A DNA stretch of 32,234 nt from positions 1 through 32,234 of the IMG/VR virus record IMGVR_UViG_3300006192_000737, one strand, 5' to 3'. The notes beneath the pieces are model-generated. The model ran no database searches. It was not told where the DNA came from and saw only the letters and a list, made by a program, of their open reading frames with translations. Of this stretch, positions 22,927-29,724 are shown piece after piece (within the stretch, counting starts at the first letter, position 1; each line of letters starts with the position of its first letter). A program made the position numbers and the translations under genes. Origin of the DNA: a virus.

Positions 22927-23210
22927 GGCTTTTCTGCCTTACGCGCCATGGCACGCGCGTGGCCGTGGCGGCTATCTTCCTCCACTACGGTCACAACCAC
23001 ATCATCGCGAATGATGAACACCATCCCTTCCGCCAAGATGATGAACTCGCCCCCTCCCATGGCTGATCCGGCCTGAAATGCCCGATCGAGAGCCGAGGCC
23101 AGCATGGTGCGAATTTGTTCCACATCGATGATCCGTGCGCGTTGAAGCCAGCGAAACAGCGCGTGATCGGACACGCGCAGTTCACGACGGGCAGCGATCT
23201 TCTTCGCCAT
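22923..23210 (-). CDS. Small protein of unknown function (DUF4258-like pattern)
   Basis: 95 residues, starting at 23210 with a TGATG overlap and ending in an ATGA overlap with mor. SDHALFRWLQRARIIDVEQIRTMLASALDRA followed by EFIILAEGMVFIIRDDVVVTVVEED reads as helix-helix-beta hairpin, similar to small DUF4258 or RelE-like folds with a conserved H...R pair. No partner antitoxin is evident. Function unknown. Confidence 0.6.
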   Translation of the reverse strand: MAKKIAARRELRVSDHALFRWLQRARIIDVEQIRTMLASALDRAFQAGSAMGGGEFIILAEGMVFIIRDDVVVTVVEEDSRHGHARAMARKAEKP

Positions 23211-23392
23211 CAGTGAAACCACACGATGGCGAAGACGACACCAGCCCAGAACACCAGCAGGGCCGCCGCGAACAGCCGAATTTCCCGGATGCGGCGCATA
23301 TGCCTCTGCCGGTCGGCGTTGCCGATCGCGGGCCGATCGTGCCAGTCGAGCGAGGGACCGAAATTGCGACGTTCGGTATAGCGCCCGTTCAT
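23210..23392 (-). CDS. Small single-pass membrane protein
   Basis: 60 residues, starting MNGRYTERRNFGPSLDWHDR. The N-terminal 36 residues are charged; the C-terminus is one membrane segment (IRLFAAALLVFWAGVVFAIVWFH). Start and stop overlap the neighbours by 3 bp and 1 bp. In Mu this neighbourhood holds small toxic genes such as kil; a similar role here is only a guess. Confidence 0.58.
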   Translation of the reverse strand: MNGRYTERRNFGPSLDWHDRPAIGNADRQRHMRRIREIRLFAAALLVFWAGVVFAIVWFH

Positions 23393-24114
23393 GCCGCGTC
23401 TCCCGATCCCGAGGGGCCACCGAATGCGCGCAGCTTCTCGCCCAGCGCCTTCGCCAGGCGCTCGTAGTCGTCTGCCGTCCACGGCACCGCGCGCCCGTTT
23501 TCGATCCCGCACAGCTTCCAGGCCGCGTCGTGCAGCGCCCAAACCTGCGGCACCACACTCTTGTCTTTCAGCCTGATCAGGATCGCGTCGCACAGCGATG
23601 CTTGCAGCGCCAACGGCTCGAGGCGCTTGCCGGTTTCGCGATCATGCTGCAGCCATCCGCCGCGCTCGCCCATGCTCTTGAGCGCTTCGATCAGCCTGTT
23701 CGCGTCCGACTGCCGCGCCCATGCCAGCCGATCGCAACCCAGCTGCCGCTTGGCGAACGCTTCCAACGCCGCCTCGCTCGCATTGTGCACCACCCCCAGG
23801 TGGTGCAGCGAAATCCACAGCGCGCGGGCTTTGCGCGCCATCGGGTGCGTGGCGCCCTTGCTGCGCGGCAGCGGTTGAAAGCCCTTGCTCTTCATCCAGC
23901 CGAGAATGTTGTGAAGCTGGGTATCCGTGCAAGCGCGCAGGCTCATCTGTCCCGAAGCATCGAACACCGCTTGACGGTAATCATCTTCGTCGATCTGCAA
24001 CTGCTGTCGCGCGATCTGGATTTTCGCGATCATCGATCGGCGGTTCTGACTGGAGGCATCAAATTGGGCACGATGTGCCATATTGATAACCGGTGTATGG
24101 AGATGGCGTTTCAT
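23389..24114 (-). CDS. gemA: GemA-like regulator (Mu gp16, DUF1018)
   Basis: 241 residues. SMIAKIQIARQQLQIDEDDYRQAVFDASGQMSLRACTDTQLHNILGWMKSKGF (about 28-79) is the DUF1018 core. Then a mixed helical region with RKARALWISLHHLGVV follows. In Mu, GemA modulates host gyrase and gene expression. The ATG at 24114 overlaps the previous stop (ATGA) and is preferred to the ATG at 24126. It is longer than Mu gp16 because of the extra C-terminal part. Confidence 0.85.
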   Translation of the reverse strand: MKRHLHTPVINMAHRAQFDASSQNRRSMIAKIQIARQQLQIDEDDYRQAVFDASGQMSLRACTDTQLHNILGWMKSKGFQPLPRSKGATHPMARKARALWISLHHLGVVHNASEAALEAFAKRQLGCDRLAWARQSDANRLIEALKSMGERGGWLQHDRETGKRLEPLALQASLCDAILIRLKDKSVVPQVWALHDAAWKLCGIENGRAVPWTADDYERLAKALGEKLRAFGGPSGSGDAA

Positions 24115-24473
24115 ATGATCCTCCACCCAAATATCGCAACAAACACACCTATCGCCGACGCAACGATAAGAGATGTCCCAAGTATCCGGTCGATGACCTG
24201 GGGTGCCCCCTGATCATCAACTTCATCCACCAAAACTGGCAGCGTCATGCTCTGGATACGTGCTGCCATCACTTCGACAGCTGTAATGATGGAGTCAGGA
24301 TGGCATCGAGCCGTATCCCAATCGATCATTGTCGAGGTACGTGCGCCTGCCAGCGGCGTCGTAACACGGCCGACCACTTCCACCCCGACACCATTGATCT
24401 GCACCGAGATCTGGCGCTGTGGCATCGTCGCGGCATCAGCCATGACCGCCGCGCGGATCAGTTGCGTGATCAT
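24111..24473 (-). CDS. Tail-anchored membrane protein of unknown function
   Basis: 120 residues. The first 90 residues are soluble and look beta-rich (QISVQINGVGVEVVGRVTTPL, then MTLPVLVDEVDDQGAPQV). The last 24 are one membrane segment (LGTSLIVASAIGVFVAIFGWRII). Start and stop overlap neighbours by 4 bp. The usual Gam (host nuclease inhibitor) slot lies around here in Mu, but this protein shows no Gam pattern. No family recognised. Confidence 0.58.
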   Translation of the reverse strand: MITQLIRAAVMADAATMPQRQISVQINGVGVEVVGRVTTPLAGARTSTMIDWDTARCHPDSIITAVEVMAARIQSMTLPVLVDEVDDQGAPQVIDRILGTSLIVASAIGVFVAIFGWRII

Positions 24474-25432
24474 GCAGCACCCCCACGCATCGAGAGCTGC
24501 GACCAGGCCGCCTGCAAATCGTCCAGCGCCAGCGCCCGGCGTTCGCCCAACGCGATCATTTTTGCCAGTTCGACCGCAAAGGTAGCACCACGCAAACCGC
24601 CGGGGATTGTCGCGATCCGCACGATAAAGGCTACCAGGGCTTCGTCGTGGATGTCCCAGGCCGCTGCCAGAGCGATGGCATCGGCTTTGAGCGGCACGGG
24701 CCGGATCAGGCGCATCGACAGGCGGCTATAGAGCTGCGCGAACGCATCATCGCGGCCGCCACCTTCAATCCGCTTGAGCACCTTGATGTTCCCAAAGAAC
24801 GCAATGCCAAGATCGGCCAGATCGTTCCACGACCTGATTTCCTCGATTGCCTTCTCGCTCAAGTGTTGGGCTTCGTCGATGATCAGCAGCGGCATATGCA
24901 TGTTGCGCACCATCTCGCAAATCCGGAAGCTCAGCGCCTGGGGCGTGCCCTTCGGATTGCGTTCGCCAAGTGCGCGCAGCACCGCGATCTGCATGTTGTT
25001 CACACCAGCCGACGACGGCGTCATCGTCGCGCGGAACACGTTGGGATAGCAGGCGGTATAGTAGGTGCTGGTCTCAGTCTTGCTGCAACCAGCACCCGTC
25101 GCGGCGACCACCACGCGGCCCCGCTTTGCCCAGTGCAGCAACTGGGTCAGTTCCTTTGTCGTCTGGGTTTCATAGAACGGCGGAAGTTCCGGCAGTTCCA
25201 CAGCCATGCTGGCTTGCTGGTTGAGCTGCTGGCGATAACGGAACACCGCATCGGCCAGCTTCTTCTCATCACCAGCATAGCCCTTTGTGCTGCCGAACTG
25301 GGTCAGCGTTCCGGCAGGGATACCCACGCGCTTGGAGAGTTCTGACCAGGTGAAACCGGTCGACACGCGATGCTCCATCAACCAGGAACGCATCTCCTCG
25401 ATATCGATGGGCTGTGCGCTGGGGTCATTCAT
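24470..25432 (-). CDS. MuB-like AAA ATPase, target DNA activator
   Basis: 320 residues. An N-terminal HTH (about residues 28-50, WSELSKRVGIPAGTLTQFGS) precedes the AAA core. Walker A is ATGAGCSKTET (111-121), where the usual Gly before Lys is Ser117; Walker B is PLLIIDEAQHL (181-191). The C-terminal part matches MuB relatives that end in helical bundles. In Mu this ATPase binds target DNA, gives immunity and activates the transposase. It follows the transposase after a 76-bp gap with two hairpins, rather than an overlap. Ribosome binding site AGGAG with 9-nt spacer. Confidence 0.9.
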   Translation of the reverse strand: MNDPSAQPIDIEEMRSWLMEHRVSTGFTWSELSKRVGIPAGTLTQFGSTKGYAGDEKKLADAVFRYRQQLNQQASMAVELPELPPFYETQTTKELTQLLHWAKRGRVVVAATGAGCSKTETSTYYTACYPNVFRATMTPSSAGVNNMQIAVLRALGERNPKGTPQALSFRICEMVRNMHMPLLIIDEAQHLSEKAIEEIRSWNDLADLGIAFFGNIKVLKRIEGGGRDDAFAQLYSRLSMRLIRPVPLKADAIALAAAWDIHDEALVAFIVRIATIPGGLRGATFAVELAKMIALGERRALALDDLQAAWSQLSMRGGAA

Positions 25433-25443
25433 GATATCAAACT

Positions 25444-25505
25444 CCTGTCTCTCTTTGTGGGACAGGCGGCGCGGGGAGAGTTTCCTAGGCTGGCCCCGCG
25501 CCGCC
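25444..25505 (-). promoter_or_regulatory. Paired hairpins in the transposase-ATPase gap
   Basis: Hairpin 1: 12-bp perfect arms at 25465-25476 (GGCGGCGCGGGG) and 25494-25505 with a 17-nt loop, just after the transposase stop. Hairpin 2: CCTGTC/GACAGG at 25444-25449 and 25461-25466, which takes in part of the AGGAG binding site of the ATPase gene. The two share 25465-25466, so they may exclude each other and control translation or readthrough into the ATPase gene. Confidence 0.6.
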
Positions 25506-25508
25506 CTT

Positions 25509-27482
25509 TCAATCCACCACTCTCAGATGACTGAGCGCAGCGAATACCTTGGCCTCGTGAGCTGGCGGTTCGGGGGCCGCTTGCACAGCCTTGATCGCAG
25601 CAACGCTGCCGCGATGGCGCACTGGGCGCACCACTTGCAGCTCGGGCATGATTGGTTCGGGGGATGCGGCCTGCACTGCTGCCACCTGGGCAGCGGTCAA
25701 CAGGTCTTCAGCTTCGGCTGCATCCCGGATTTTCTTGCGATACTCCGCTACGCGCTTGGCCGTAGCCTTGGCCTCGGCAGCATCCAGAAATTGCACGTCT
25801 CCCAGCAGTTGCGCCGTGCACAGATAGTGATCACCCTGGTCGTAGAGATGCACATCGCACAGCAGGTTATCTGGGTCGAACCGCACCGTTACGCGCTGGC
25901 CATGAAGCCGGCCGCATTCGGGTGACCAGTACCGGTTGCCGAACAATCGCACTTCGCCAGTGCGAGCATCGATCCGCCTTTGCTCGCCCGCCAGCAGTGC
26001 CTTGCGCATATGCTCGGGCGTCGCCTTGCCGATCGGCGCCACGGCATAGGATTCGGCGAACACATCGTCGAAGCTGCGGCCTCGCGCCGTTTCGGTGCGG
26101 CGTCCGACCTTGGCGTTGTGGTCTGCGATCCCCTTGTCAACCTGGGCCACGAACTCGCCCCATTCCACAGCCCGGCTGCCATAGTTTTCCGGCTTCGCCA
26201 TCGGGTTGTTACCCACATAGGCCCCGGCAAACGCCGGATGCTTGGCGATCCTGTCGCACATGTCGCGAAAGGCTCGCTCGATCGGCTTGGACTGGCCTCG
26301 ATAAGGTGTCGCCCAGTGTATTTGGATGCCCAGGCCGACCAATAGGCCGGTTGGGTCCTCTTCGCGCACCTTGAACCGGAAACGGGTGTTGGCTCCTCCC
26401 GTGATCCACTTGCTGGCAAAGGCCCGCCCATTGTCGAACACGCATTCCTTGGGAATGCCCCAGGTCTGAAACAGGTCGGCAAAGCACAGGCGTGTCTGCA
26501 TGGCCGATTCCTCGCCGCCTATGCGCCAGGCCAATACCTTGCGGCTGTAGATATCCTGGATCGTCACCATGATCGGGCGGATGATCCGGCCATCGCCGGT
26601 CTTCACGAACACGTCGAACTTATGGCCGTCGATGTTGACGACTTCCATTGCGTGCAGGTGGGCCACGGTGCGGCGCTGGGCCGGAATCGAGCGACGGAGG
26701 GCCTCGCTGCCGTGGCGTCGGAACAGCAGCACGCGCGGATCGATCTCGCGCTCGGCCTTGCGGCGCAGCGACCGTTCGGACGGCATCCGCAGCCCCCGTT
26801 CCTTGGCAATCGCAGCTGTCCGGTCATAGCAGCTGGTCATGGTCGGGGCTTCCAGCCGCAGGTAATCGCTCAGGAAGATGCGCCACAAATCTTCGTCGAT
26901 ATCTGCCTCGCGCCCACCGCCCTTGCGCTGCGGCGCCAGCGCAGGAAGCCGGTGATGTGGGGCCACGCCCTCTACCAGCTTGAGCCAGTTCCAGATCGTC
27001 TGGGCGCTCTTGCGGTGCTCATGTGCCAGAGCTGTGACCGCCAGCGTGCGTGACAGGCCAGATTGAAGCAGCGTATCGAACTGGGCGATGACCCGCGCGC
27101 GTGCTTCGGCCTCGGCCTTCACCGCGCCACTCTGGAGGTCATACCAGCGCCAGCTGGCAGCCATCTGATCCTCGGCTGTGACCAGCACGGTTTCGCCGAT
27201 CTTGCGACCCAGCTCGATCCGCGCTGGGCCGGGCAACAGCGACACATGGAATTCCAGGCCGCCGCCGCGCGCCTCACGCGGCCGGGCCAGTGGATTGCCC
27301 ATTTTGTCATGCTGGATCAGCCAGCGCGATGCGCGGGCATGGCGGTTCATGGCGCGTTTGTCGTGCGGCACGCCGGGTAGTTGCAGCTGCGCCAGCTCGG
27401 CCGCCGTGAACCACTCGCGCGGCTCGGCCTGATCGGCGAGCGTCGCGGCGGTTTCTGGTGTGGTGCGTGCCGGTTGCATCAC
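25509..27482 (-). CDS. MuA-like DDE transposase
   Basis: 657 residues. EWFTAAELAQLQLPGVPHDKRAMNRHARASRW (23-54) is the Mu-type N-terminal DNA-binding domain, followed by a second HTH region (about 130-180, FDTLLQSGLSRTLAVTALAHEH...). The catalytic core has D285 (VVNIDGHKFD), D350 (CVFDNGRAF) and E402 (KPIERAFRD); spacing 65 and 52 fits MuA (D269, D336, E392). The C-terminus is helical and would contact the ATPase partner and host remodeller. It catalyses cutting at phage ends and strand transfer for integration and replication. It begins at GTG 27482 (or ATG 27479), overlapping the previous stop. Confidence 0.95.
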   Translation of the reverse strand: MMQPARTTPETAATLADQAEPREWFTAAELAQLQLPGVPHDKRAMNRHARASRWLIQHDKMGNPLARPREARGGGLEFHVSLLPGPARIELGRKIGETVLVTAEDQMAASWRWYDLQSGAVKAEAEARARVIAQFDTLLQSGLSRTLAVTALAHEHRKSAQTIWNWLKLVEGVAPHHRLPALAPQRKGGGREADIDEDLWRIFLSDYLRLEAPTMTSCYDRTAAIAKERGLRMPSERSLRRKAEREIDPRVLLFRRHGSEALRRSIPAQRRTVAHLHAMEVVNIDGHKFDVFVKTGDGRIIRPIMVTIQDIYSRKVLAWRIGGEESAMQTRLCFADLFQTWGIPKECVFDNGRAFASKWITGGANTRFRFKVREEDPTGLLVGLGIQIHWATPYRGQSKPIERAFRDMCDRIAKHPAFAGAYVGNNPMAKPENYGSRAVEWGEFVAQVDKGIADHNAKVGRRTETARGRSFDDVFAESYAVAPIGKATPEHMRKALLAGEQRRIDARTGEVRLFGNRYWSPECGRLHGQRVTVRFDPDNLLCDVHLYDQGDHYLCTAQLLGDVQFLDAAEAKATAKRVAEYRKKIRDAAEAEDLLTAAQVAAVQAASPEPIMPELQVVRPVRHRGSVAAIKAVQAAPEPPAHEAKVFAALSHLRVVD

Positions 27483-27937
27483 AGGAATCGATCCCCTCGG
27501 ATAAGCGGCGCAGTGGCCGAAATTTTGCGACGTTCTTCTTCGAGCATCGCCATCGCGCGCTCGATCTGGCCTAGTCTGGCCGTCTTCACTTCTTCACCGA
27601 TGAGCAGCGCTGCACCGATCTCGCGCATCAGCGGATCGAGCAGGTCATGCCGCTGGGTCACAGCCACCAGCGCAAGAAAACGCGACATGGGCACCTTGTG
27701 CTGGTCACGCGCAGGGCTTGAATAGGCATCCAGCATCGCGCGGCTGACTTCCTCGTCCAGCAGGATGCTCATTTCCGCCGCGAGCAGTTCACGTGGGCGG
27801 GAATCACTGTTGAGCATCGCGCCCACACATCGGGAAATGCGCTGTTCCAGACCGGCAAGGGCCGCTGCTCCCGTCGCCGGTACAGGCGCGGTGAAGGCAA
27901 AGCCCAACTGGTCGGGATGCGCACGCGCTTTAGCCAC
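27479..27937 (-). CDS. Conserved protein upstream of transposase in transposable phages
   Basis: 152 residues from a GTG at 27937 with AGGGG upstream; the longer reading to 28039 is shadow. ELLAAEMSILLDEEVSRAMLDAYSSPARDQHKVPMSRFLALVAVTQRHDLLDPLMREIG is a pattern I associate with small proteins preceding the transposase in B3-like and alphaproteobacterial Mu-like phages. The C-terminal segment (RLGQIERAMAMLEEERRKI) is helical. The N-terminus has QLGFAF at residues 10-15. Function unknown; a role alongside transposase is inferred from neighbourhood. Confidence 0.68.
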   Translation of the reverse strand: MAKARAHPDQLGFAFTAPVPATGAAALAGLEQRISRCVGAMLNSDSRPRELLAAEMSILLDEEVSRAMLDAYSSPARDQHKVPMSRFLALVAVTQRHDLLDPLMREIGAALLIGEEVKTARLGQIERAMAMLEEERRKISATAPLIRGDRFL

Positions 27938-28151
27938 GGCACGATGCCCCTGCCTGCCGCCAGCTCGGATCGTAATAAGCCTCAGGCGTGAAATCGATCG
28001 GCCGGTCGCCACTGGCCGGATACACCCAGGCATCGCCATTCCAGCGCACCAGAGCCATCACCGCATCTGCCTTGACCAGCAGAGAATCGCCATGCCGTGC
28101 CGCATCATCGATCGGACGCCATTGCAGCACAGGTTGATGCTCGCCGCTCAT
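27930..28151 (-). CDS. Small DUF551-like protein
   Basis: 73 residues, starting MSGEHQPVLQWRPIDDAARHG. The pattern WRPIDDA..G......MALVRWNGDAWVY matches small phage DUF551-like proteins. Start overlaps the previous stop as ATGA; end overlaps the next gene by 8 bp. Function unknown. Confidence 0.62.
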   Translation of the reverse strand: MSGEHQPVLQWRPIDDAARHGDSLLVKADAVMALVRWNGDAWVYPASGDRPIDFTPEAYYDPSWRQAGASCRG

Positions 28152-28300
28152 TGCATTGTCCCATGCCACTGGATCATCTGCATGGCGTCTGTCGGTGCCA
28201 TGCGCTCGGAAACATGAGCCGCAAGCGCAATGATTATCAGGCTCAGCAAGAGCGCGACGATTCCGAACAAATTGAGGATTGCGGTAACGAGGCCCTTCAT
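28148..28300 (-). CDS. 50-residue single-pass membrane protein
   Basis: Found by hand translation; no usual-length ORF covers it. It reads MKGLVTAILNLFGIVALLLS, continues LIIIALAAHVSERMAPTDAM and ends IQWHGTMQ. One membrane segment (about residues 5-29). It fits exactly between neighbours: start 3 nt after the preceding stop and ATGA overlap with the next gene, which supports it being real. Function unknown. Confidence 0.68.
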   Translation of the reverse strand: MKGLVTAILNLFGIVALLLSLIIIALAAHVSERMAPTDAMQMIQWHGTMQ

Positions 28301-28303
28301 GGC

Positions 28304-28540
28304 TCAATCCCTCATCATCCATGGCGCGGACCATGCCGAAAATTCAGTCGGCACACGGTCCAGAGGCTCAAGAGTTTCTGTTGGCATCTGTGCGGTCGTG
28401 CCGCACACTAGGCGCCGTGCGCGCTTTTCCGCGCGCAATTGGCGCTCGGCCTCCTTCGGCGTGCACCCAAGGCGCAGGGCAAGCTCGAAAGCTTCCCGAT
28501 GCGCCCTGTAATGCTCAGCCAAGGAGACGCTGCCCGACAT
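28304..28540 (-). CDS. Small helical protein of unknown function
   Basis: 78 residues, starting MSGSVSLAEHYRAHREAFELALRLGCTPKEAERQLRAEKRARR. The first 43 residues are helical and charged, and LALRLGCTPKEAERQL looks like the recognition part of an HTH. The rest is Pro/Trp-rich. Start overlaps the preceding stop by one base. No family recognised. Confidence 0.58.
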   Translation of the reverse strand: MSGSVSLAEHYRAHREAFELALRLGCTPKEAERQLRAEKRARRLVCGTTAQMPTETLEPLDRVPTEFSAWSAPWMMRD

Positions 28541-28779
28541 CAGCAGCCCGTCCGCTTTTCTTCCGCGGAGAAACGCTCCTTCATGATCGCATCGCGAAGC
28601 GCGCGGCTTCCCGCTTCCATGGCGCGCCGATACGTATCATCCGGTCCCGTACCGTGGCACAGGGTCGAAATCCGGCGGCGAACGTATTCAACCGTCAGTT
28701 TCATCATTTTAGCGATTTGAAGGGCTTGATATCCCTGTTCATGCAGATCGATGATCTGCTGCTCACGCGTTGTGATCAT
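28540..28779 (-). CDS. HTH protein, sigma-70 region 4 / LuxR-like
   Basis: 79 residues, starting MITTREQQIIDLHEQGYQALQIAKMMKLTVEYVRRRISTL, a compact HTH with the TxREQQII start of LuxR/sigma region 4 domains. The remaining half is helical and charged. Start overlaps the methyltransferase stop by one base. It may regulate early genes. Confidence 0.68.
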   Translation of the reverse strand: MITTREQQIIDLHEQGYQALQIAKMMKLTVEYVRRRISTLCHGTGPDDTYRRAMEAGSRALRDAIMKERFSAEEKRTGC

Positions 28780-29477
28780 CACGCTACTCCTTCGATAGGC
28801 GCGATATGGCCAGCGCTCAGCGCGGGCAGCCAGATCGTGCGGGTGAAGCCGGAAGCGGTCGGACGCGTCTTGTCCCAAACCACCCAGCAGTAATCGATCA
28901 TACCGCCGCGATAGGCGCGACCGGCCATGGCCTCGATCATGTCTCCCGGCGGCATCGATGGGCGCTCGCACAGGTGCAGAACCGCCAATGGCGGATAATC
29001 GACCATGAACAGGCGAAACCGGCCCTTGCTGGCCAGCCACTTGTTGGGCACCAGCATGCAAACGCGTCGTGTTGCCAGCCACAGCGCCTGCCGGGCAAAG
29101 GCCTCGGCAATGCCTTTGATGTAGCTGTACGGCGGGTTGCACACGATTGAGCAGGGCCGCTGCATCGGCGTGCGCTCGCGCTCAAGGAAATCTGCGCTGA
29201 AGAACTGGGGCCGCAGATAATCCGCCATGTGCTCGAAATCAGCCCAGGCCACGCGGTTGACGATGTCCGACAGCCACACGTCGAAGCCCGCCTCGACGAA
29301 TGGCCCCGCGACATGGCCGAAGCCTGCGGCCGGGTCCCAGATGATTTCTCCGGTATCCAGTTCCTGCGCGAAACCGCCCAGCGCCTGGAACAGTTGCCAA
29401 GTCTCCCAGCCCTGCTCGACATACCAGTCGTAGGGATGGCGCTTGGAGTGGCGGCCAGATGAAATTTCACCGCGCAT
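28779..29477 (-). CDS. DNA adenine methyltransferase-like protein
   Basis: 232 residues, starting MRGEISSGRHSKRHPYDWYV; the reading to 29561 is longer but upstream codons are shadow of the neighbour. SAM-binding motif I is WDPAAGFGHV (47-56) and catalytic motif IV is CNPPYSY (113-119), the order and form of N6-adenine methyltransferases with NPPY. No separate target-recognition domain is evident, so it is short. It probably modifies phage DNA against restriction, the same need that Mu meets with the unrelated Mom. No restriction enzyme is nearby, so it looks like an orphan. Confidence 0.8.
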   Translation of the reverse strand: MRGEISSGRHSKRHPYDWYVEQGWETWQLFQALGGFAQELDTGEIIWDPAAGFGHVAGPFVEAGFDVWLSDIVNRVAWADFEHMADYLRPQFFSADFLERERTPMQRPCSIVCNPPYSYIKGIAEAFARQALWLATRRVCMLVPNKWLASKGRFRLFMVDYPPLAVLHLCERPSMPPGDMIEAMAGRAYRGGMIDYCWVVWDKTRPTASGFTRTIWLPALSAGHIAPIEGVA

Positions 29478-29724
29478 CAGCGCTCTCCTGGCTGATGGGC
29501 GCGCGCGCCTCTTGGCGCAATTTCTCAATGGCCGGATCGAACCGCTTCTTGAGGCGATCATGCAACATCACCAGGCGCTGCCGTAACACCCGCACTTCCA
29601 GGCGCTGCGCCTTCGGAAGGCAGGGGAACATTTCGTCAATCCGTCTGATCTGAATGCCCAGCGCATTGATGACACTTTGCGTTTCAAACAGATCGAGCGT
29701 GGCGAAGGTGCTACCGCGCTTCAT
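29467..29724 (-). CDS. Small helical protein of unknown function
   Basis: 85 residues, starting MKRGSTFATLDLFETQSVINAL; a longer reading to 29796 is rejected because it runs back through the ParB-like frame. Predicted helical with coiled-coil character (RLEVRVLRQRLVMLHDRLKKRFDPAIEKLRQEA). Overlaps the ParB-like gene by 14 bp and the methyltransferase by 11 bp. No family recognised. Confidence 0.58.
   Translation of the reverse strand: MKRGSTFATLDLFETQSVINALGIQIRRIDEMFPCLPKAQRLEVRVLRQRLVMLHDRLKKRFDPAIEKLRQEARAPISQESADAR

Noticed and set aside
22923-23392. Toxin-antitoxin pair from two adjacent small genes
   Set aside because: One is a membrane protein and the other only loosely RelE/DUF4258-like; no antitoxin features seen.
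24111-24473. Gam-like host nuclease inhibitor in the slot after the ATPase
   Set aside because: The protein is tail-anchored and beta-rich, without the long coiled coil of Gam.
28779-29477. Methyltransferase as a Mu Mom equivalent by homology
   Set aside because: Motifs are those of an NPPY adenine methyltransferase, not of Mom. Only the protective role may be shared.
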